Assembly (NCBI GenBank): GCA_001642005.1 | Contig: LWCA01000410.1 | Location: 1-28,710 of the forward strand | DNA: 28,710 nucleotides | Source: Intoshia linei | Lineage: Eukaryota; Orthonectida; Rhopaluridae | Reading direction: 5' to 3' | In this document: positions 11,687-21,392 of the stretch, piece by piece | How positions within the stretch are numbered: position 1 is the stretch's first letter | Layout: each line of letters starts with the position of its first letter | Notes under the pieces: model-generated | What the model saw: the letters and a program-made list of their open reading frames with translations, nothing else | What the model was told of the DNA's origin: nothing | Databases searched by the model: none | Position numbers and translations under genes: made by a program

Positions 11687-12902
11687 ATGGCACCACTGTC
11701 GGATATTTTTAAATTTATGGGAAACTCTACAATTATAAAGAGACTCTTATCAATGCAAATTGCAACACCTACCAATTACAAAAATACTGAATTTGCTAAT
11801 TCATTACCAATTGAACCCATCGATCCACGTGTCATTAAAGCCTTTTATACATTTTTATTAAAGAAATTAATCAATCCTAGTGAGACTTTGGTGGAACTGG
11901 AAAAAGTATTGATGGGTAAATATTCAACAAAATCGCCATGCATTTTATACAAGCGCGAGTCTTTGGACGGTAAAATTGTTGTTAATGGATTATTGTTATC
12001 TCCTTTTTTTGTAAGTTGTAAAATTTGGCAATGGCCATTACTAGTTACTGAAAAAGAAATTGACCCTATTCGAACATGTTCAAATTCTCATTTTAAATCC
12101 TCTGCAGATGTCTGCATCAACCCCTATCATTATGAAAAAATAAAAATATCCACATTGACCGTTCATGTTCCAAAAAAGAGTAATGCCACCAATAAAATAA
12201 TTGAATCTAATGATAGCTTTAATCCATATGTTCCGACATTGCATCACCAATCAAATATAAATGTGGATGATAATCCCATTCATTTAAAAAAGCATACATT
12301 CTCTCAAAGTTCTGATCAAAATCAACAAGTTGATCAATTTAATTTAAATCATTTTTCTTCACCAATTACATTTGATGAGCCCATGTATTGGTGTAGTATT
12401 TCTTATTATGAATATTCTGAACGTGTTGGAGAAACTTTTCAAGCGTCACTACCGGCATTTGATGTCGATGGGTTCACTTATCCGTCTAATGCACAACGGT
12501 TTTGTCTTGGTCTTTTATCCAATATTAATAGACAAGATAATATTGAATATGTTAGAAAACATATAGGTAAATTTAATTATTCTTATAGTCAGGCCTGTAA
12601 ATACCCACATTTTCGTATTTCAATATTTATGGCGGTATTGAGAGGTCTAAATGTATATTGCAGGAATTCTAGACCATTTCGACCCTGGGCAGAGAATTGT
12701 CATAAATTTTTTCATTAATAAAATAATAACACGGGAAAATCAATGTGAATTAAGTTTAATTAGTACATTATTATACATGCTTTATATTGAGCGTTTCTCA
12801 AACAAGAAATGGTTGCGTCACCTAAAAATGATTTTAAATATTTTCAACTTGGTGAGAAAGGCAGACAATATTATTATTATATATGACACTAAACAACACT
12901 GA
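11687..12902 (+). CDS. SMAD: Divergent Smad (MH1 + MH2), possibly decaying
   Basis: A TGF-beta/BMP signal transducer by family. MH1 covers about residues 16-155: TIIKRLL, a Lys-rich helix, CILYKRESLDG, CKIWQWP and VCINPYHYEKI. Zn ligands Cys85, Cys131, Cys143 and His148 are kept. MH2 starts at about 230: MYWCSISYYEYSERVGETFQ, VDGFTYPSNAQRFCLGLL, NRQDNIEYVRKHIGK. The linker (about 156-229) is Asn/Gln/His-rich. The first frame runs to 12718, but after about 12644 similarity continues in the +1 frame (DHFDPGQRIVINFF), needing a very short intron or a frameshift. Joining 11687-12644 to 12664-12902 gives 398 aa, close to normal Smad length. The hairpin residues that touch DNA in Smad3 (Arg74, Gln76, Lys81) appear as Lys96, Val98 and Leu103. 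The C-terminal part lacks a recognisable L3 loop and SSxS tail, and its last codons fall in repeat R1. Confidence 0.85.
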
Positions 12903-13062
12903 AAAAAAATTTTGCTTAAAAATAAGACAATATGCAAATATGAATTATAATTTTTACATTCCTGAAAAAATTTTAAAAATGTATCTCGTAGTTAAAGGAT
13001 TAATTAATATTTAAATATTAATATTAATAAATGTCATGTATGTCAGACATTCTCAACCCTTT
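12885..13062 (+). repeat. R1 repeat copy with the left end of a hAT MITE
   Basis: Matches 17120-17290: CACTAAAC, then TGCTTAAAAATAAG, ATGCAAATATGAATT, CATTCCTGAAAAAATTTT, ATGTATCTCGTAGTTAAAGG and ATTAATATTTAAATATTAAT. It ends with ATGTATGT followed by CAGACATTCTCAACCCTTT, the same R1/MITE junction as at 17264-17290. An N at 13063 breaks it off. Confidence 0.75.
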
Positions 13063-13063
13063 N

Positions 13064-13230
13064 TTTTGTATTTATATCAACTGGAATAAGCTCTATCAGA
13101 ATAATTTTTTTAATAGGTTAAACTTTTGTATTTATATCAACTGGAATAAGCTCTATCAGAATAATTTTTTTTTTTAAATTTTCGGACCGTTAATTATTCA
13201 CACATTTTTTGTTATAATAAAATACTTCGG
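13064..13230 (-). repeat. R2 fragment (copy 4) with a short tandem duplication
   Basis: The block TTTTGTATTTATATCAACTG through AAGCTCTATCAGAATAATTT appears twice in a row (13064-13110 and 13126-13172), then continues into the R2 sequence TTTTCGGACCGTTAATTATT. It starts directly after the N at 13063, so the duplication may be an assembly artefact. Confidence 0.6.
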
Positions 13231-13591
13231 AAAAAAAATTTATTCTAATTGAGCTTGAAATTTTGTACTGATGTTTTTTAAAGATAGATTTTGACAGATA
13301 ATTATAATTTATTATTGACATTTTATATGAATATCGAATATGAACTATATACATATCATTGATATGATATCGAACTGAAGTTATAAAAATTATATTATTT
13401 AAAAATATAATTCTTTTAAATTTTCTAGGGAGTGCGGTGCACACCTTGCATACTATGACGCTATGCCACTGCATTGTAATTGACTTTATATAACTTACAA
13501 ATCATATGATATTGAACATACTGTGTTATAATTTTAATTCGTAACATTTTAATGTTGTCACGGATAAATAACACTATCACTAAATATACAA

Positions 13592-13602
13592 TTTGGCGCC
13601 AA
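13592..13602 (+). promoter_or_regulatory. Candidate E2F-DP binding site
   Basis: TTTGGCGCCAA is a palindromic match to the E2F consensus TTTSSCGC, in sequence that is otherwise very AT-rich. It lies 24 bases before the shugoshin ATG at 13627. E2F sites typically drive S/G2 expression of cell-cycle genes, which suits a mitotic or meiotic cohesion protector. The site assignment is inferred from sequence alone. Confidence 0.55.
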
Positions 13603-13626
13603 CGCTAAAGTGTCATTTGATAAAAA

Positions 13627-16600
13627 ATGAACGATTCTTTGATTAATTATTCAGTAAACAACAGGAACATCTCGAATAATAAGGGTAATTTTAATATTAA
13701 ACAATACACTTTTTAATAAATTGACAAAATTGCAATAAATCCCTTCCAATCTTTAAAAAATCTCGATAATAAGATTCATTGTGAGTTACAAAACGGTAAC
13801 GAAATTTTAAATAATTTTACTGACTAATTCTTTTATTAGTTAGTATGTCAATTTTTAAATTGTAAGCTAGAGTGCTCCAATGGAAAAAAGGGTTGATTAA
13901 CACTACATTACATGTAATAAGATTAATGTTAATATAAACCAGGATGCACAACCTGTGGCCGTAGGCAATCCATGTGATCATAATAATTTTGTTTTATTTA
14001 GAAAAATTTTATGTCGCTATATCACAGTCAACGTTGCACTGCATTTGAACGTTGTAGTTTATAATATTTATGTTTAACTATATAAATCTGTGCAAAACGG
14101 GTATCTCTTTAAATTGATTTAATTTAAATGTTGTGATTGTGATTAATTGAACAATGCAATATACCTGGGTTCCCATAATACACAAGGGTTTTTTCACGGC
14201 GGACCGGTTATAAATTATAAAATGTATCACAGACCATTAAACCCAAATTACTACGCAACATTAAAAAAAATTTGATAAAAATAATAATAATAAACACGTA
14301 TTAAATTGACTTTCACTTAATAAAAAGTTTTTCACAATTATTTCGCGGACCGGCATTGGGAAACGCTCCAATATACCATTTTACTTTAAATTAAAAAAGT
14401 TTAAAATTTATTTATTTATACATTTTATTCAAGGGTTATTTAAAATATTTTAATCAAAAATTTACATTTTTAACTTGCCCAGTTTCTTAAATTGCATTTA
14501 AACTTTCGCAATGTAAAAGTAAATTTTGTGCGGCCGTAGTAACATTAATTGGAGTAGCTTTGCGGTCGAATTGATGGAAAGGTTGTGCACCCTGATATAG
14601 ACAAATGTAGTTTTTGTTATGTATAATTCTACTATGAAGCTCACTAGTATAATGCTCACTGCTAACGCCATATTTTCACTTTTTTCACGGTGAATTCATT
14701 ATTAAAAGTTATGTGGTGTAAATATAAAATCTAAGTACTAACATTTGAGAGAAAATAAGAATGTTCTACATATACAACAGTGTTTACCAAATACTTGAAT
14801 GCTTCTGATTATTTTGATTATAAAATCAAAAAATTGATTTAAAATTAAAAAAACGGGGTAGAAAAAATTGTACAACGTAAATATGACACTTTTGTGAAAA
14901 CCTGTCACTTTCAAGAGGTTTCATTTGATAGAAGTGGTCACATTTATAGTGTCAACTATATAATATTTTAATAAAATTTTACAGTGAGTAATAAAGAAAA
15001 TTTGCTACGAAATAATCGTGAATTGGCTAAAACATTAGCATTAGCTCACCAAAACAATAATATACTAAAACAGACAGCTTTAAACCTCGTAAATGGAAGA
15101 ATGAATAGTAGAATCCAATACAACAATTTCCGAAAAACCAAAGTTGGAGAAATTAAAGAATTTACTGTATTTTATTAACTTTTTAAATTCTAAATTCTAT
15201 TAGAAAGATTTAAAAAAATTTAAAATCAAGTTGATTAAGGATATTACTACTGTATTTACTGATATGGAAATTAGACTACAACAGATAAAAGGATCGATTG
15301 AATCTGAATATGATACAAATAGTTTCAACCATTCTGATGATAATCTTTCAAGTCAACAGCCTATTGAAGTAATATTAGTTGTAATTTTGATATTTATAGA
15401 TTACATTCTTTTATTTTGAGAGACATGAATGTGATGCATTAAATTAACGTTTAATCAAATGAAACTTTATAAAATTAATATCGGTTAATGAATGTTTCAC
15501 TAAAATTTCAAGTAAAAAGCATAAAATACCTAATGTAACCGATATCGATAATGATTTGCATGGAAAACCATTTATCATTTTTTAACCATTTTAGACTGGG
15601 TCGAGCCGAGAGCGTACTGAGTTTTATAAATTCAGAACTGTTTTTCATTACTCTTATTAAATTTGATGTTACGCTGTGGCCATTGATCAATACAATGTAT
15701 ATTGTGATGTCAATATGATGAAACAATATGTCATATTGTATACTATCCCAGTGGTTCCCAAAAAAATATATTGACGGCCCCCCTCACAGTATACAAATAT
15801 TTTTAGAAAGGATAAATTAGTGCAAACTTTTATTAAACCATAAATCAAATCTCGTAAGGGTTAATATTATTTACATGTTATCTTAACTTTATTATAATCC
15901 TAAATTAATCCGAATTTCAAGAATATATTAATAAAATATCAAATGCTAAATCAAATTAATGTTAACAATTCTAATTTAATTTTAAAAATTGTCTTAAATT
16001 TGCGGCCCCCCGAAGACTCTGTAGGCGCCTGGTGGGGCCAAGCCCCCATTTTGGAACCACTGTACTATCCTATATTTTTTATAGCTTGTTGTGTACTTAT
16101 TAAAGTTACCAAGTTGTTTGTATAGTACTTATTAATTATTAGGAATCAAGATTTAGTAGCTTTACCAATTCATTTTGTGATATGGATCTATTATCTATTG
16201 GTGAACTACCCAAAACAATTGACAATGTATATGTAAAATCTGAAAACAATATTTGTCAACTGATTAAAGAAGAATCACCTCAAAGAATCATTTTACCGTC
16301 GAAACTAATAGATTCAAACGGTGATAAATCTCCAATAATTGATGATGTTTTTATTATGCGACTAAATTCTCCAATAAGTTTTAAAAATACGTAATATATA
16401 ATATGTAATATAGAAATATTTTGTATTTTTTATAATACTATTAGAGCCCTAAACGGGTGTTATTTTCTAGTTCTAATTAGTTCGTAAAATGTACAAGGAT
16501 CACAGGCTTACTCGTACCCGTTCTAGGCTCTCAATACTATCCATTATATGTATTATCAAAATATTGCAATGTATTAATCATCAAGTATGATTATAATACA

Positions 16601-19600
16601 TAATTTATCGTCACATTTTTAAGTTTATTTTTTTTCAACTTAATTTGCACAAAATAAAAAACAAGAGACTCAATAAACGAAAAGCGTAAAAATAGTTCAT
16701 ATAATGGAGGCTGCATAAAAAATATATCTAGGGATGACTGAATTATTTTGAACACTAAATTATAGTTTTTGTAAAATTTTTTATTTTACGTCTTAACAAT
16801 TTCTAGATATTACGGTATCATAAATGACAAATTTTATATAAAACTAGGTTGAATTTTATGTACTACATACAAACAACACCTACCTCTGCTGAGGGCTGAC
16901 TTTTTTAATTCTACCCAACCAAATAAATTCAATAATAAAATCTAACTTAAAAATGCTATATTCACTATTATCAATCTTTTAAGGAGTGATTTTAAACTTT
17001 AAACTTTTTAAAAATAAAAAAAAGTATGCGTAGACCGTTCAATTCACATTGTTTTGTTGAAATTGTAGGATTAATATACTTTTCATTTTTAATTTTAATC
17101 TAACATTTGAAAAATAACACTAAACGCTGAAAAAAATTTCTGCTTAAAAATAAAATAATATGCAAATATGAATTTTATTTTTTACATTCCTGAAAAAATT
17201 TTAAAAATGTATCTCGTAGTTAAAGGATTAATTAATATTTAAATATTAATATTAATAAATGTCATGTATGTCAGACATTCTCAACCCTTTTTCGCTGTGG
17301 ACCCCCAAAAAAATTAATAGTAATGACAATTTTTAATGAATCATTACATTTGGGTGAAACGAATGATGGTCAAAAGACATAGAGTATTCTATTTTTGCTA
17401 GGTGATAAACTGGAAAAACTGGTGAAAAAATGGAACATGTTTTTCAGGTATTGTCAGGCACCCCGTTGAAAATTGCTGATGTATGTAGTTACATATATCT
17501 AAACTAATATATAAAGTTGATTCACTTTTAAATGAATGACCATTATTGTATAAAATGAAAAAAATCTTACTTTATCAAATGTGAATCATTTTGTGTTAAA
17601 GTTCAAAAAATGTATAAATGTGTAATTGACATGTTAAATTTTGCCCTTTTTTTTAAAAATAAGTTCATAATTAAAACTTNAATATGAATTTTATTTTTTA
17701 CATTCCTGAAAAAATTTTAAAAATGTATCTCGTAGTTAAAGGATTAATTAATATTTAAATATTAATATTAATAACAGTCATTTATGTAGTTACATATATA
17801 ACTAAACTAATATATAAATTTGATTCACTTATAAATGAATGACCATTATTGTATAAAATCAAATAATTATTGTCTAATTTGTGACTTACGTCTATAAATT
17901 CAAAAAAATCTTAATTTATCAAATGTGAACCATTTCGTATTAAAGTTAAAAAAATGTATACATGCGTTATGATTATTCTTTATGGTGAATTTCAAATTTT
18001 GTATATTTTTTAATTATTAAAACTTAATTTAAAAAAAATCTGGATGATGAATAATTCTGTGTCATGGGATTGTATTTGCATCTTCTCGTGTAGATTATAC
18101 TGTAAAAAAATATCCCCGAAATTCTTTAAAAAACATGATTAGGGTAAATTTTGCCTTTTTTTTAAAGATAATTTCATAATTAAAATTTTTATAGTTTTAT
18201 TAGATTCATCATTTTTAATTATGTATTTAAAAAATATTAGTTACCCAAAATAGTTCACTTAATGATTTAAAATATGCAATAATCCTTTGTATAAAATAAT
18301 AATATGATATTATTACGGTAACTAGGATATCACTACTAGAATTACTATTATTACATACTAGAAATCATTGATAACTAATCAATTATTTTGTTTTCTAAAA
18401 TTTTTAAAGCACAACCAAATTTTCACAAGCCCCACCGGTGGGGCGTGCGCTCCACGTTGGGAATCACTGATGTATTCTGTAATTTTATCAATTAAGAATT
18501 GACAATTATGAATGTATTAATATAAAAAGAGTACACAATATAACGTATATAACGTGTACATTGTACACGGTACAATTATATGTACATTATGTGTAATATA
18601 TAATATATTATAATAGGAAAAAAAAGAAACGCCGCCGTAGTACATTGATGAAAATAGAATCAAAACTAGACCAACCATATTGGTAATTTATTGATAATAA
18701 ATATATACTACCTTGATACATGTATAAAGGTATAAAATGTATACCAATATTATACATATACATTGTATATATCAGTGATCCTTAAAATGTAAGTTATGTC
18801 ATCTACATGTTCATGTAGTAAAAAAATTTATTGAAAAATCAGGGTTAGCCTAGTTGTTTCGTATTTAAAGCAAAATTCCTTTTAAAATCGAAAACGGGCT
18901 TTTTGACCCGTAAGATGTGAGTTTGGGAGGTTGAAATTTATTTTGCTAACACCCTGGAAAAACTGTAATTGAAATGTGGACTTTATAAAATTCTAAAACT
19001 GGTAGTTATTGGAATAAACAGCAACACAAACACAAAGACACACAAACAAATATTGCGTAGCATATTATATAAGTAAGGATTTGTGATTTTACCAGAGGCG
19101 CACAACAGGTTATCTACTCTAATATAATCTGCTGATTTCATAAAAATTTTGTAAAAAAATTATTATATAAAATTATTTTGTATTTTTATAAAATGCAGAA
19201 GACTGTAGTACATCTTAGTGTATCTAAAAAAATGTTTTTCAAAAAATCAAAATATATCGCGTTACCAGAAACTTTTTTCTTGTACAAGTTAAATATATAT
19301 TTTAAATTATGAATACTACCAACTTAACAAATATAAGCATAGGTAGATTCTGTCTTCAAATTTTAGTAGAATTTATTTTAATTAATGAATATATTAATTT
19401 AGTCAATCTGAAAAAGATAATACCTCCATTTTGAAGCTAAAAAATAATATTTCGGAATCAGTGGAAAAGATTAAAAAGGTGGATTGTGTGAATAATGTAA
19501 AAAAAATTGATAATTGTAAAACAATACAGAAGAATAATAATAATATCCAATCTGACACCAATACCGACTCAAAAAAGTATTTTTAACATAATTATCGTGA

Positions 19601-21363
19601 AATTGAAACAAAATTATAAATTTGTATTTGTATTTGCAAAAAATCTTTGTTTATTAGGGGGTTGACATTTTTCTAAAAAAATCAAGGTTAAAAAAGATGA
19701 TAAATAAAAATCATACTCTTATGCTACAATTTGTTATGTTAATTTTTAAAAACCTTGGATTATTCGTAGGAAATAGTTTTTATACATAAAATAGGGCCTT
19801 ATTTTTCTAAAGTTAGCATTAAAAAACTATATTCTTAAATATTATGCATCAAGGGCATTATAGAAGTGACTAGTAGCCTACTAATATTACTGTTATATGT
19901 ATATCCCTATATATTATACGGGCCCAAGTAAATTTTCAAAATATTAAAATGTAATTTGAATACATTGATATTCTTTTAATAAATTAAAGTTTCCTTAAAT
20001 AACTCATCAGGAATCCAACTCATATTAAATTTAAATGGATCAATTATAATTATCCACCCTTCGATATTCAATTTTTTGAATGAAAAATAGTTTTGAAAGA
20101 CGTTGAATGCTTCAAAAAGAATAACTATGTTCCATTTTATCTTTTTTAAGAAAATCGAAAAATTTTTACACAAATTGTAAATAAATAATGGAAAATTAAC
20201 TGCATTATTCACCTCAATACCTCAATATAAAATGAAATTAATGAAAACATTAATATTTTCAAAGAAATATACAAAATCGATTATATGAAATTGATTGTGA
20301 GTGTGAGTGACAAAAAGTTTATAAGATTAAGATAACGCGTAAAATAATATTCTCTAGAGATGATTATGATTGAATTTTTTAAATTTTAAAATAAGGGTTG
20401 TGAATAATTTGATTTCTTATTATTTCAGTTATAGCGTAATAATAATTTGTTTAATATTTTCGGCAGAACTAATAACTGATCCCAAAATTTTCAAATTGTT
20501 TCGATAAAATATAAATTCAATATCTCGTGTAGTCACCTACCAAGCTTGGTGACCAAAAATTAAAAATAACCCCAAAATGTTTGCAAACGATGCGTAGTGT
20601 CATTTGGCCCATAGCCACCTATCCAAGATTTTTGACTTGACATTTTAAATTTAGCGTACACAATAAATTGATAATAGTTATTATAATCAAGAATATAATT
20701 TTTGTAATGCTCAATTTGGAAAAATGATGCCATTTTATAAAAATTTATCGAGCCCATACCCCTCCAAAAAAGGTATCATATATGAAGGGTTCGGCTCTGA
20801 TCTGGTGGTCAGTAACAGATTATACACCATTTTAAATCAATTAAAACCACTTCTTCCAAAATTGTTGAAATGGTTAAAAAGTTATCCTTGAATTGTACAC
20901 AATTGCCCACGAGACCAAACCCACTACTTTTTGAATGGTTTCGAAAAAATTAGATACATGAATCATGACAATATAAAAATACGTAATTAGATTTTCAATA
21001 TATCCTAAAATTTGTAAAAATAATTTCCCGATTCTCCTGAGCCTAATGTCTGCTAAAATATTTTGCTATATTTTTGTGAAAAATGTAATATTGAATTAAA
21101 TGTAGTATAAATTAAATGTATGCAAATTTCGTTTATCAATATAATAATCTATATTTATCTCTCCCAAATGATTTATGGAATGTTATATCGTATTTTTAGA
21201 TTAAATCCAAGATCTTTACGTCACGGGAATAATATTAATTATAAAGAACCAAAAATTAATGGGTAATCTTATTTACATGTTAAAAATGATAATATTCTTG
21301 TATAGAAAATACCGATCTAATGAATACAAATCCAAAAAATCTAAACCTCCGAAAAAGAAATAA
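13627..21363 (+). CDS. SGO: Shugoshin-like protector of centromeric cohesion
   Basis: Exons 13627-13684, 14985-15166, 15204-15368, 16143-16390, 18617-18682, 19403-19576, 21200-21262 and 21306-21363 join in frame to 337 aa. Introns are 1300, 37, 774, 2226, 720, 1623 and 43 nt. Residues about 22-60 form the N-terminal coiled coil (NKENLLRNNRELAKTLALAH), the part that in shugoshins binds PP2A-B56; the NN before the helix matches the position of the PP2A-critical Asn of human SGO1. A second helical, charged segment covers about 80-115, followed by a Ser/Asp/Asn-rich middle and a basic patch (KKKKRRRSTLMKIESKL, about 219-235). The C-terminal SGO box is at about 302-322 (RSLRHGNNINYKEPKINGKY), which in the family docks on Bub1-phosphorylated H2A. 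The tail is Lys-rich. Retention of intron 4 or intron 6 would end the protein at 16394 or 19586. AATAAA follows at 21387. The family assignment rests mainly on the SGO box plus the coiled coil. Confidence 0.75.
14157..14376. mobile_element. hAT MITE A, 204 bp, with 8-bp target duplication
   Basis: The element spans 14165-14368, flanked by perfect direct repeats CAATATAC (14157-14164 and 14369-14376). Its ends are inverted: CTGGGTTCCCAT on the left against GAGCGTTTCCCAAT read from the right, each followed by a CGGACCGG-type block. It has no coding capacity and sits in shugoshin intron 1. Confidence 0.85.
15741..16070. mobile_element. hAT MITE B, 314 bp, with 8-bp target duplication
   Basis: The element spans 15749-16062 between perfect TACTATCC repeats (15741-15748 and 16063-16070). 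The terminal inverted repeats are CAGTGGTTCCCAAAA and, from the right, CAGTGGTTCCAAAA, with GC-rich subterminal blocks (GGCCCCCCT and GGGGCCAAGCCCCC). It sits in shugoshin intron 3. Short reading frames across it are not genes. Confidence 0.92.
16434..16540. mobile_element. Small hAT-like MITE C, 91 bp, with 8-bp duplication
   Basis: The element spans 16442-16532 between AATACTAT repeats (16434-16441 and 16533-16540). The inverted ends are AGAGCCCTAAACGGGT and, from the right, AGAGCCTAGAACGGGT (14 of 16 identical). TAGAG termini with an 8-bp duplication fit hAT elements. It lies in shugoshin intron 4, about 50 bp after the exon 4 donor. Confidence 0.75.
17120..17679 (+). repeat. R1 repeat copy interrupted by MITE D
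   Basis: Carries the same blocks as 12885-13062, then MITE D (17272-17478), then AGTTACATATATCTAAACTA, a segment ending GAATGACCATTATTGTATAA, and TTTATCAAATGTGAA. It stops at the N at 17680, after which the repeat restarts. Located in shugoshin intron 4. Confidence 0.75.
17264..17486. mobile_element. hAT MITE D, 207 bp, with 8-bp target duplication
   Basis: The element spans 17272-17478 between perfect ATGTATGT repeats (17264-17271 and 17479-17486). Ends: CAGACATTCTCAACCC on the left and CAGCAATTTTCAACGGGG read from the right, followed by GGACCCCC- and GGTGCC-type blocks. The neighbouring R1 copy at 17681 shows the same site without the insert (CATTTATGTAGTTACATAT). Confidence 0.9.
17681..18335 (+). 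repeat. R1 repeat copy without MITE
   Basis: Restarts after the N with AATATGAATTTTATTTTTTA and follows the preceding copy through the ATTAATATTTAAATATTAAT block, but without MITE D and with an extra stretch near 17861-17902. Its 3' part (GATTAGGGTAAATTTTGCC to ATTATTACGGTAACTAG) matches 1200-1010 in reverse orientation, which extends the R1 family beyond the piece seen at 12885. Confidence 0.7.
18425..18477. mobile_element. Right terminus of a degraded hAT element
   Basis: The block CCCCACCGGTGGGGCGTGCG followed by CGTTGGGAATCACTG ending at 18469 reads as CAGTGATTCCCAACG from the right, a hAT-type end. ATGTATTC follows. No matching left end or repeated ATGTATTC was found, so only this end is called. 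Shugoshin intron 4. Confidence 0.45.
18884..19085 (-). repeat. R2 fragment (copy 5), terminal part
   Basis: Reverse-strand copy of the R2 start: CATATTATATAAGTAAGGAT at its outer end, with ACCCGTAAGATGTGAGTTTG, GGAGGTTGAAATTTATTTTG and ACTGTAATTGAAATGTGGAC. It lies in shugoshin intron 5. Confidence 0.7.
19976..20212 (-). CDS. Unrecognised minus-strand open frame inside shugoshin intron 6
   Basis: An open frame of up to 78 codons, starting with GTG just after a possible acceptor (TATTGAG) and ending at TAA. Its sequence is less low-complexity than the chance frames around it (for example GWIIIIDPFKFNMSWIPDEL), so it could be a terminal exon of a nested gene or a transposon remnant. No early ATG, no family match and no upstream exon were found. 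Confidence 0.2.
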   Translation of the reverse strand: MNNAVNFPLFIYNLCKNFSIFLKKIKWNIVILFEAFNVFQNYFSFKKLNIEGWIIIIDPFKFNMSWIPDELFKETLIY

Positions 21364-21386
21364 CAAATGTAAATATTAAATTTTGC

Positions 21387-21392
21387 AATAAA
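21387..21392 (+). promoter_or_regulatory. Poly(A) signal of the shugoshin gene
   Basis: AATAAA lies 24 nt after the stop codon ending at 21363, in TTTTGCAATAAATGT. Its position supports 21361-21363 as the true end of the gene. Confidence 0.5.

Noticed and set aside
15943-16125. 60-codon plus-strand frame as a gene
   Set aside because: It overlaps the right half of hAT MITE B and its flank and has no protein similarity.
16182-16394. Stop at 16392-16394 as the end of the shugoshin gene
   Set aside because: GTAATA at 16391 is a good donor, and splicing to 18617 keeps frame and leads to the basic patch and the SGO box. Kept only as a possible retained-intron form.
19403-19586. Exon 6 as terminal exon ending at 19586
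   Set aside because: The donor at 19577 joins in phase to 21200 and gives the conserved NYKEP motif, with a poly(A) signal close to the later stop.
20539-20550. Palindrome ACCAAGCTTGGT as a binding site
   Set aside because: Striking but isolated, and far from any promoter in shugoshin intron 6.
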